From contig CP154955.1 of assembly GCA_039621445.1 (NCBI GenBank), positions 62,934,123 to 62,998,122 on the forward strand: DNA of 64,000 bases, written 5' to 3'. Within the stretch, counting starts at the first letter, position 1. Each line of letters opens with the position of its first letter. This DNA is from Euglena gracilis. Its lineage: Eukaryota > Euglenida > Euglenophyceae > Euglenales. The notes beneath the pieces are model-generated. The model saw nothing but the letters and a program-made list of their open reading frames with translations. It did not search any database and had not been told where the DNA came from. Of this stretch, positions 1-11,200 are shown piece by piece. Both the position numbers and the translations under genes were made by a program.

Positions 1-2103
1 TGCAAAAGTTCAAGAAAATCAAAATCCCAAGGGCGGAGCATGCAAAAGATTACAAAAAAGATTGGCTATCTGCTGGCGCAGGAGAGCAGTACAAGCCAAA
101 AAGGTGTTGGTGCTGGGGTATCTGAAGCCTAGGGGAGGGTAACCAGGCCTTTTCCTAAACCCCCCCATTGCCGGAAGGGACGCCAAGCCGGCCTCCCCCC
201 TCCAACCACTCCCCAAAAGGAGGGCCTTCGGTCCCCGGGAAAAAATCCTACGTGGGAAGGGGAGTATCCCGAACCTACCCCTCTCCCCAGAGCCCATCGC
301 GCCTACCCCCCACCCCGCCGGTACCCCCTCACGGACCCCCGGGAGTGAAGGCTGGGCAAAAAACAACAGCGTTCGGGAAACTGGTAGCAGAGGTTTTTCA
401 CAGAACAAAATTTCCTGGGAACAAACCACACCGACAAGATGGATCCGGCTCCCCGGCTCACCCCGCCGTTCGCCTCTGGCCCTTTGTTGTCCGTGCGCGT
501 GGAGGTGGCCGGAGGCCTGGCGGGACTTACCTTGTTTACTATGCCGGCCACCAGCCCCCCGCCATGGCACAATATCTTTTCTTAAGGACCCCCATTCCCA
601 AACGGGGGGGGGGGTCCCACGGGCCGGCTGAAAAACCGGCTAAAAAGGCGTTGACTGGGAAAAAGGTGCTGGCTGGACCTTCCCCCCCCCAGGAGTGGGG
701 GGGGGTCCAGGGGCAGGTACCCAAAAAGATGCCCCCAAGAGCCCAAATCCACCTGGGTTGGCATCTTTCAGCCAATATTTTGAAGTGAAAAAACAAAAAA
801 AGAACGACCCGAAAAAGCCAGCTTTTGGCCTGTTTTCTTTTGAAAGTTTTTGTTGCTTTGCGCCGAATTTTTTTTCCGGTCCAGCCCGGCTTTGGGGGGC
901 TTGCCCGAACTTTGTTTCAGGGGGGGGGTTAATGTCTGACTGGTTTTCCGGAGAAAAGTGAGTGACTGGTTTTTGGAAGAGTGAAAATGACCTCCCCCTC
1001 CCCCCTGGTTTTCTAAGCGAGACGGGTAGGGTATGGGGATAGGGGGGAGGTCCAGCCAGCCAGCACTTTCTTCCCCGGGCTCCCAGCGACCCTCCCCCCT
1101 CCCCCCCCATGGTCGAAGAAAAGCCAAAAAAAATTCCGGTGCACTTGGCGCCAGGTCACTTTAGTGGTTTTTTGCCGCCCCCCCCCCCCCCCCGGATTCA
1201 GGACAAAAACCAGTCAGTCACCCCGAAACACCAGTCACCCCTGGGCAGGGCAGGAAGGGAAGGCCTGATGGGGGGGGGGGGTCGCCCCCCCCACCCACCA
1301 CAACATTTTCACAGATTTTTTTAACAATTTTTTTTCCTGGCGCCGAAGGCACCGGGAAATTTTTTGGGCCGAAAATTGGTGCTCCCGAAATGCAGGAGGA
1401 GGTGGAGGCAGCAGGGGTTTTCTTGACGACCCCGGAGGGGGGGGTCCAGCGGGCCGGCTGGAAAAAGGTGCTGGCTGGGGCAGGGGGTCCAGAGGGGGGG
1501 GTCCAGCCGGTTGGGTGCTGGACCTGCCGGGTGTCCAAAAAAATGCCCGCAAAAGCCCACATCCAGCTGGGTTGGCACTTTTCAGCCAATTTTGGAGGTG
1601 AAAACCCAAAAACCACCCAAAACTGCCATTTTTGGCCTTTTTTGGCCATTTTTGACCCCTGTTTCAAAATTTTCGGCGCTTTGCGCTAATTTTTTTTGGT
1701 CCAGCTCGGCTTTGCCAGGTTGGCCCGAACTTTATTTCAGCGGACCTGGGGGGAGGGGGCCCGCAGCCCGGCTGGGAGGTGCTGGCTGAAAAAAAGGTGC
1801 TGGCTGGCCGGACCTCCACCCCCCCCCCCGGGGGTGGGGTCCCCTCTGAGTAAAGAAAACCCCTGGTTGGTGGCCAGTGCATCTGTCACGCTGGCCCCAA
1901 CCAAATTTTCCGTTTTCAACAACAGGACCGGAGCAGGGCTGCATATGCAAAGGCCCGGTGGGGGGAATTCCTTTGGCGCCGAAGGATAAATTGCCCAAAA
2001 CCCCCGTGGAAAACCCGCAAAACGGTGGTTGGGGAGCCCCCCCACCCCCCGGGGGTCGACCCCGTTCAGCCGTGGGGGATAGCAGGCTGGGCCAGCCTCA
2101 TAC
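1..2103 (-). other. intronic sequence left of exon 14, no exon recognised
   Basis: Holds many G and C runs and two diverged copies of a repeat of about 290 bp (650-930 and 1455-1745). Both copies run from AAAAAGGTGCTGGCTGG through GGTTGGCA(T)CTTTTCAGCCAA to GGCCCGAACTTT. A canonical-looking donor (AACAAG|GTAAGT) occurs on the minus strand near 530, but its upstream frames match no kinase segment. Confidence 0.4.
650..1745 (+). repeat. two direct copies of a ~290-bp dispersed repeat
   Basis: Copies at about 650-930 and 1455-1745 share GGTGCTGGCTGG, the CCAAAAA-ATGCCC block, GGGTTGGCA with TTTCAGCCAAT, and the end TTTGCG(C)CG/TAATTTTTTTT..GGTCCAGC(C/T)CGGCTTTG. A third partial copy of the left end lies near 1770-1810. 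No TIR or target duplication is recognised. Confidence 0.6.
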
Positions 2104-2217
2104 CCTTGATGTCGCGGTGGACGATGCCATGCTGATGCAGGTACTCCAGCCCCTCCAAGATCTGCCGGGTGATGGACCGAACCGTGGGCACGGGGAGGGT
2201 GTTGAACTTCCGGGTCA
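2104..2217 (-). CDS. exon 14, kinase alphaD-alphaE and catalytic loop
   Basis: Encodes VTRKFNTLPVPTVRSITRQI, then LEGLEYLHQHGIVHRDIKG. HRDIK is the catalytic loop with the catalytic aspartate and the lysine typical of Ser/Thr kinases. The acceptor is CCCAAG|TG and the donor AAGG|GTATGA, phase 1. The next exon should start with the GAN/DFG segment, which I cannot find at 1-2103. Confidence 0.9.
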
Positions 2218-5200
2218 CTTGGGCTCAGGCCCGGTTCAGGATGCTGAGCTGGACGTCACTTTGTTTTCGAAAGTTGCGTTGCGGAAGATGGCACTGGTTG
2301 TGTGAAACAAAAAAACTGTTGTCCGTTGCATTATTATACTTCAAATGCATTCCATGAAAATATCGCACATAGCATCATATACTTCACATCACATTTCACA
2401 TTTGTATTTTGTTTACTGATCACAGAAACCTCATACAAATGCCAATATGACAAGGTGGTAAGTATGGTCCAAATAATATGACGCACTGTCGGTCCAGTGG
2501 ATACTTCCGGAGTCTCCGGGATCCTTCTGAAGTTGTTGTTACGCTGGAGGGTTGTGGAGCAAGGTGTGGGGTCATGCTGAGAACAGGGGTTCTTTTAAGA
2601 CCGTCCCCCGGGGGACCCACAAAAAATGGCCGAAAAATTGCGAAAAATGCTAAAAATAGCACTTTTCAAAAATTTTCGGCGCTTTCGCGCCGAAAAGTAT
2701 ACCCCCCCCTGGGGAAACCCCCTGGGGAAACCCCCGGGGGGGGGGGGGGGGGGGGGCTCGGCCGGACCCACCCACCCTACCCCCTCCCCCCCCTGGGGGT
2801 CCACGACTAAAAAAAAACCCCTGGTTGAGAATAAGTTAAGATTACAATCTCGTAGAAATTTCGGACTTAACTCATGTCTCAGTTTTCAGTCAGATTTCAG
2901 ATTTCAGTCAAAAAATTATCATAATTTCAAGCAGTGCTGCAAGCCCAACACTGCGGGGCCCCTCCCGGAGTGAGAGGGAGGGCATTGGCTGATGTCACAG
3001 ATTGCAACTGTCATGGTCCTATTTAACTATGAAACATGGTACGTCTAAATTGATGTGTTTGGCTGGTTTCAATTTCTTGTTTCATTATGTGCTCCAATTT
3101 CGGGGGAAAAAAAGAGCAGGCTGAACTTTGACCAACCCTGGGAGTGATGGGCAGAAATTGCCCCAAAATTGGCATTTTCAGGCTTTCTGGTACCTTCGGT
3201 GCTGGAGTGCCTGGGGCAGTGCCCATGCACCATTGGCCATGTGCCCCCTTCCCGGTGTTGGAGGCGGGCCCCAAGGGGTGGGGTCCGCCGCGCCTGAAAA
3301 TTCAGCCTGAAACGGAATGGAGAACAGAATTCAGAACTAACCCCCCCCCAAAATAAGACCCCCCTGGGCCAATCGAGCAAAAATCCAAAAATAAGACCCC
3401 CCCCATAAATAAGACCCCCCCTGACGGTCCGAAGCGCCGGGGACGGTGAAAATTCTCTACACAAAAATGATTAAATTTCAAAAGTTTTCAAATTTTTGAG
3501 GTGCAAAAAAATATGGTAAATGTCAATTTACACCAATTTACACATGGCGCGAAGCGCCGAAAGAGAAATTTTAGTGCTCTTGGGAACCGAAAAAAAGGTG
3601 TTTTTTCAGGCCCGGGTTGGTCAAGAAAAATCCAAAAATAAGACCCCCCCCCTGGAGGCTTCCAGCAACGGACCCAAAAATAAGACCCGGGTCTTATTTT
3701 TGGGGGGGGATGTATATTTTATACTTCCGTGTGTAAATTTCATAAAATGATATTTTAGAGAGAATCTCATTTTAAGAAACTGTTATAGAAAACAAAATGT
3801 TGCTAATTTTGTTCTATTTGCGATGCATAATGTTTAATTACCTTTATAAATTATAAAATTTAAAAAAGCAATTCATTAACAAACTCCACAGGAAACAATC
3901 AATCATAAAACTTTAAAAAATAAAATATAAATATTTTCAGATTTACTCATATTTAACTAAATTGATGATGAAATATTAATACTAATAATAAAGGTGGAAG
4001 GTGAGTGGTCGTCTGATGCATGCAGGGTCTGATGCATGCAGGGCCTGCTCGGGAAACGGTGCCTTGCGGGACATACTCCACGAACATGTTCAGGATGTTC
4101 ATGTCGGGAAGGAACTCGGGTGGCAGGCGCCTCCTTTGCCGCCAATCACGGGGAACACCGTGGTTGGCGGGAAACATCGGCGGGAAGGGTGGAGGAACGG
4201 ACACAACCGTGACGCCACGCTGGATGCAAGCTGCCCCCCCTCAACCAACCACAAAGGGCTCAATTAATACCCTGCCGGGGGGGGGGGGGGGGGTGAGGTC
4301 GGGGCTAAAATTTTGGACTGGCCCGAACCCCCTGGGGGATCCCAGGCTGACCTGAGCTGGGCTTCTCACCCAATGCGAAAGATTTAAAAAACCCAATGTG
4401 AGAGATGCTCTATTTCAAAAAAAAAAAGGCGGGAAGGACAAGGGGGTGAGGTCTCTGACCTTGCTTCCTTGTCTCTGATAAACCCAGCAAAAACTGGCCG
4501 TTTCGGTTCCAGGGGGCACACACCCCAGAACCCTCCTTGGGAGTCCGCCCCCTCCCCTAGCACCTCCACTGCAGGAGGCTGAGTTGGCTGAGTAGGGCCG
4601 AGCAAGCCCCCACCAGGATGAAAGCCCAACAGGGGGGGACTTTGGCGGCCTAACTCGCACTTAGCTTTGAAAATGACTGTAAAATTGCGTCGATGCGCAA
4701 TCTTGCAAAAAAGTTCTGTTTTCAAACACTGAGGCCTGAGGTTCAATACAGTTCGAATTAATGTGCCCCTACACCCCCAGAGAGTGGGGACGAAAGCAAC
4801 AACTTGGAACTGTACGGTCGACGGGCACAGGGCTCCCGGGCCCAGTGTGCATGAGCACATGAGCGCCGGGTGATGAAATGAGGGAACTCCATTGCGACGC
4901 ACCAGTTACTCTCGCCCACGACCCCAGCAAGTGTGGTTCCAGCTTGGTGAGCAAGTCCACCAAATTGGGGACGAACGTGTGCCCCCCCCGGGAGGGGGGG
5001 GGGCTTGGTTTTGGGTCCTGGCCCCACCTGATCCAGGCAGTTTTTCATTGAAAATGGCCCCCGGGCAGTTGCGCCATGGCACAACAATTTTTTCATTACA
5101 AAAAACTAAACACATTGCGACTCGGCGCAATGTTTTCATTTTTTTATAATTCTAAATGTGGGGGATCATTGCGTACTTGCACAATAACAACAATACACCT

Positions 5201-8200
5201 GTTAACATGTGTTTTCATTGCGCCTCCGCGCAATCGGCACGCCATTGCGCCTCCGCGCAATCGGCACGCCTATTTAGAATGGAAATTTTAAGAGTTATAC
5301 GCAACACGGCGCAAAAAATTTAACATTTAACATTCTTAAGCAGCGTGTCTGTTGCGCCAAAGTGCAATATAACTGCTGGCAACTTATCTTGCAACGGAGG
5401 GAGAGAACGGCCCTGGAAGAGTATGAACAGGAGGGATAGAGCACAAAATGTAGGAGGGGACGGAAGCCGACTCACGGTCATGTTGCCTTGAAATTGGGTA
5501 AACATTGTGCATCGGCGCAACAGCCACGCTGCCTTAGAATTTTAAAATTTGCATTTCCATTGCCCCGTGGCTCAATTTAGCTCTGAAATCTCCATTCGAG
5601 AAAAGCGTGCCCATTGCGCGATGGGCATACCATTGCTTAGCAACCCCCCGGGGGGGAGGGGGGGTCACTTTCTACTCTGAAAAAACCAGTCAGCCACTTT
5701 TTCCGAAAAAACCAGTCAGTCACTTTACCCCCCCCGGCCACTCTTCAGGAGGCAATGAAAATTCGCCAAAAAAAAATCTCAAAAAGTCCAAAAAATTTCC
5801 GACGCCAGGCCAACCACTTTTTCATTTTCGGGCCTACCCCCCCCCCCGGGGGGGGGCTCTTGGCCAAAAAACCAGTCAGTCACCTCCTCCTGGGGGGGGG
5901 GGTTGGACAGGTGTTAAGCAATGGCGGTGGCTTTAAATTTCTTATTTTTATCACTGTCCTGGAAGCATCTTATTACCAGAGTGGACAGAGCTAAAGTGGA
6001 GGGAAGCCTTGCCCGGGTCTCAGTGCTGGGTGCTGGGTTTTCTTGGGATGATGATAGGAAGACCTGTTTCTGCTGAACCATGTCCTCCATCCCGGTGTGA
6101 TGTGGCTGTCTGCTGGGTTGCAAATTACCAAAAAAAATGTGTCAGAATGTCTGCCTTTCTCCGCTGTTGTTGATGAACCCATTTGATTCCTCAGATCCAT
6201 TCGCTCGCGCCCAAAATTGTGTGCTTCAAGTCCTGGGTGAGAAATGAGGGTTTCAAGCTTTTTTAAAACAGTTTTTGGGTGCCCAAAATTGTTTCCTCGG
6301 CTGTGATTTCGAGGGTTCATCACCTTCAAACAGAAATTTTCTGGCTTTCAAAAGTTGGCCAAAAAGAAGGGCCCTCTGGCATGCTGAACTTCGAAGCAAG
6401 TGGGGGGAACCCCCTGGCACTGGCATTTGGGCTCACACCGCATATGGATATGACGAAGTTGGTGGCTGCATTTGCAACGTCACTGAGGCTCCACAACATA
6501 CCTTACATGGCTCGTCTTACCGGAACGTCCCCTCCCTCCCCAGTGTCTGAATGGTTCAAAACCACCAACCCAGCTTGGCACACCGGGGATCCAACCCCCC
6601 TCATCATTCTCCTCAATCCACCACCTTCTCCACAGCATGCACACATTCAAATACATCTGCTGTTTGAAAAGACATCGCGACCAAGCGCAACACTTATACA
6701 TTGCACATACGCGCAATGTATAACTGTTGCGCTTGAGCGCAATGTATGACGAAGCCCCTGAACTCACGGGAATCCCTCTGACGTGTTACGGTGTGTTGGG
6801 GGTCCTCTCTGCACAGCCAGTGTGTGGGCTCGGTGAGGAAATACATTGCACCGGAAATTGTAACTTGGAAATCGACCCCCAGGCTGCATTCATCGGTTTT
6901 TTATAGGGGGAGGGAACCCCCTCCCCATCACAACCATTTGCCACATGCATAAAAAGAAATGGCATTGAAGCAACCAATTGTTTTCGCCAATGAGCACGGA
7001 GGAAAAGCGGGCGGGGTAGCAGCCGCCTGCTCGGAGCCGAGGTATCGCACGATGTTCTTGTGCCACCTCCAGGCCTTCATTTGGCCCCGCAGGCTCCTTT
7101 TCCACCAACCCTAACCCTCCTCCCCAGGCTGAATTCAACTGACCCGGGGGGCGGGAGGAGTGTCTCAGAGTGCCTGGGTAGGCAGGCAGTACCCCGGGGG
7201 GGGGGGGTCGGTGCCTGCCTGGTCATGCGCATTCGGCACCGGAGCGCCTTAACCGAATGCCTGGGGACTTGTGGCGAGGTGTCCTGCCCCCCCCCCCACC
7301 CCCAGGGGGTCAGATCTGGGTGGCAAGCGCCTGTGGCCGACCACGGCCGACTTTCATTTTCGGGACCCCCATGCGTTGGGAGAAAAACCCCCAACCACCA
7401 GAATGGGGGATGAAGGGGTCGACCCCCAGCCACCACCCACAGGGTTTCAGGGATTCCCATCCAGCCCTGCACGGGGGCGGGGGGTGACGGGACTGCAACC
7501 CGCAAGCAAAGGCCCGGCCGCAGCTCCTTCATCAGCGCCAGCTCCTGCTGGAACACCAGCAGGTCCTCCGCGGTGGACCCGGCGCCGAACTCGATGGTCT
7601 TCGCCGCCACGAACTTGCCGTTCGTGAGGAGCCCGAGGTACACCGCGCCGAAGGATCCCTTCCCCTGGGGGCGGCGGGGAGCAGCGTTGGGGATTGGCTG
7701 GGGGGGGGCCTTCGAGGCCGAAGTTGCGGCTGAGCTCACATGGTTAGCCCCCCCCCCCCCCCGAGAAGCTTCTTTCGTGAAATTCCACAACAAAATTTTG
7801 GGGTATCACTGGTTGGGAGCAGGGATTCTTAAGCCAGAAGGGACCCTGCCCTTAGTGGCAAAGGGGCTTCTTGTCTGTTTATGGCCGGCGCTAACTTCGC
7901 TTCTGCCCAGTTTGCTGTATGGTGAGCGGCCAGGGACCCCTTACACCAGTGCTCTTTTGTTGCTCCGCCTGGCTGGGTAAATTCGACAATAAAGCAGGTG
8001 GGGGTTGGGTCGGGGGGGGGGCATCCCCCTCCTAAACAATGGTGCGATCCAGGTGACCTATTTTCAGCCCCAGGGCAAGGCCCAAAAAGGTTGCCTTCCA
8101 AAATGGCCAAAAATGCCACTTGTTGGGCAAAGATTGTGTCATCAAAAAAATGCCAAAGTTTTCGGTGCAAAAAGCTGGAAAAAGTTGACCTTTTCCGGGG

Positions 8201-11200
8201 GAGGGGAGGGGGGAAGGGTGGTTCCGGAGCCCCCCCCTGCCCCCTGAGGCAAACACCTCTGGTCGGCCGTGCCCTTGGGCCCAGCATCGCCTAGCATCGC
8301 ATTTCAAGCCCTCAAAGGTGTACCTCTTGTACTTGCATTCACTCAAATACCTGCATCCAGAGCATCCAGTACAATGTCTGCATCCACTCCATCCACCATC
8401 AGGGCGGTCCTTAAGCAAATAAAAAAAACAAACTCCGCTCCGCTGTCCCAGCACACTCAGTGAAAAATAGACAGGAAAATGGGCAAGAAATTTTGGCATT
8501 TTTCAGTGAGAACAGGTCGACATCAGGAAAAAAATTGATTCCTGGCACCCTTGGACCATCCTCCATCCACCCAAATCATCAACAACTCTGTTTTTTGACT
8601 GTTTAATTTTTGCCCCCGTTCAAGTCCCAGTCTGGCCCTTAGCCGGCCCTTTGGCCGAAAGGGGGGGCGGTCCTTAAAGAAATAAAAAACAACAACTTTC
8701 CTATCCCTTAAGGACCGCCCTGTCCACCATTGTCCACTTTTGATCATTTACCCACTTGAACAACTTTTGGCAACTCTTGGCCACTTTTGGCCATTTGCCC
8801 AATTTCACCCACCTTTGGCCGCTTTTGGCTTGCAGCTACCACTACTACTACGGCTACCAATTGCTTTCTGTCCACTTTTAACTACTTTGGGCCCCTTTAA
8901 GACCACCTTGGTCAGCCAAAACCAATTTCAGACCATTGGCAACAAGCATCTCCCCTGATTCCTTAAAACTAGTTGGCCAATTCAGAATCTGCATCCACAC
9001 TCATCCAATTTCTGTATTAATTGCATCTTGTCCAGTATCTGCATTCATTGCATCTTGTCCAATATCTGCTTCCACTCCATCTTGTTCAGTATCTGCATCT
9101 TGTTCAGCATACACATCTTGTCCAATATCTGCATCTTGTGCAGCATCTGCATCTTGTCCAGTATCTGCATCTTGTCCAATGCCCGCATCCACTGCATCTT
9201 GTCCAATATCTGCATCTTGTCCAGCGTCTGCATCTTGTCCAGTATCCACAAACACTGCATCTTGCCCAATGTCGGATCCATTTGCTCCCAACCTAGCCAA
9301 AATGACTCAAAAAGTCCAAAAATAACCACAACAGCCCAAAAATGACAACAAAAAAAACCCCCAAAAGCAACCAAAATGACCTAAAATGGCTGGAAATAAC
9401 CTAAAAAGCCCAAAAACACCAACAATATCGACAAAAGATTGTGAAAAATAATCCAAAATCACCAAAATGGCATAAAATGGCCAAAAATGCCATGAACGTG
9501 CTCATATGACCCAAATTAGCCCAATATATTGCCCAAATCAATGCAAAATAGCTCCGAAAATTGCAAAAATTAGTCCAAAATGGCCAAGACGGGTGCAACA
9601 TTGAAGATTTGTGGGAAAATTATCCTAAAAATGAGTCTGATTCTTCAAAATATACAAAAAAATGCCAGCATCGCCCTGCATCGGAACCCCACCTCTGGTC
9701 TCCAAAAATCCGGCATCGCCCAGCATCATCAGAGGTGCTTGCCCCCCGGCCCCCTGGGGAGGTGATTGGACCCCCCTCTACAAAGCCAATGCTCACTTCA
9801 TCCCCTGGATGCAGTCAGAGTGCCCCCTGGCTGGTGGGGGGTCTGGACCAAACAATTTTTTTGACCCTCCACCCCCGAGGGGGGGGCTCCACCCCCGAGG
9901 GGGGGGGTCATTTCCACTCTTCCACCACTTTCTTGGAAAATCAGTCAGTCACTGCACCTCTCTCCCCCAGGGCGGTCCTTAAGCAAAAAAAAAATCCTGT
10001 CCCGACACTTCAACCAAAAAATAAGGATTTTGGCCGGGGGAATTTTTTGAAAATTACTTTGAAAAATGAACCCAAAATATTGATAGATATTGAACCCAAA
10101 TTTTTTGATGGAAAACCACATTTTTCCCAAAAAAATATCCAAAAATTTAGGGTTGAAAATTGTTAGTTATTAGGAGGGGGATGAAAAAAATGCAGGTCAA
10201 AAAAAATGGGACCAAATTTTGGAGCATTCAAATTTTACGAAGAGTTTTTATCTTTGGAAATTTTTTGGATTTGCAATGGCATTTTTTTGCTTCAAAAACC
10301 TCTCAAAATCAAAATTTTGAGAAACATTGAAATTTTGGAAGGTGTGAAAAAAATGGGGTTTGGGGGGTTTTTGGGGGGCATCCCCTTTTCGGGTCCCAAA
10401 ATAGGTCAAAAATTTTTGGGGTCCAAGAGTTAACCGACATGGCCCAAAATGGCCAAAAATTTGGCCAAAGAAATTTGACCAAATTTTGGCCAACTTTGAC
10501 AATTTTTTACGTCTTTTGCTGCAACCTTGCACAACATTTTTGGTAATTTTTTGGAGTCAAATTTGGGGGTTGGTCAATGACTAAGTGATTGTTTGGGCTG
10601 GTTGCCAACTTCCAGGGGAAGAGGGGAGAGGTAGGTTTTTAGAAGGGGGGTGGAAAATAACAAAGGTCAAAAAAAGTGGACCAAAATTTGGCACAATCAG
10701 AAATTTACTGACAATTTTTCTCTTGGAAGTTTTTTTGGATTTTCAATGGCTGTTCTTGCTTCAAAAAACTCTCAAAAATGAATTGTTGAGAAAATGTTGA
10801 ATTTTTGGAAAGTGTGAAAAAATGGGGGTTTGAGGGGTTTTTGGGGGGACCTCCCATATAAGGTCCCAAAATGAGTCAAAAAAACACCCGGCGCCGGAAA
10901 ATATTTTTCGGGTCCAAAAATTGGTGCTGGGGGGGGGCGGTCCTCAAGGGGGCGGTCCTTAACTAAAAAAAAAACCCCGTCTCTTATGGACCGCCCTGCT
11001 CTCCCCAGGGAGGTCGATCACTAGTCCAAAACAAAAAGTATGCACGTCCACCCAAATCTTTGGCACGTGGGATCGTACTTATTGTGTTTTTCTTCTGCTT
11101 CTCCCACAAATGAGAGGGAAAAAGCCAAAAGTTTTTGGCGCCTTCGGTGCCGTTCACTGAAGAAGGGGGAGTCAGCAACTGCAAGCTGTAAGTGGTTGTA

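Noticed and set aside
460-540. Minus-strand segment before AACAAG|GTAAGT as the next kinase exon (DFG region)
   Set aside because: None of the three frames gives GAN, DFG or APE motifs, and codon bias is weak.
5631-5928. MITE with CCATTGCTTA ends
   Set aside because: Inverted ends are present but the flanks (GGGCATAC and GCGGTGGC) show no target duplication, so boundaries are not secure.
9001-9300. GQDADI hexapeptide-repeat protein
   Set aside because: The 18-bp minisatellite unit is a multiple of three, so all frames stay open. There is no splice or start context, and the array extends beyond the frame.
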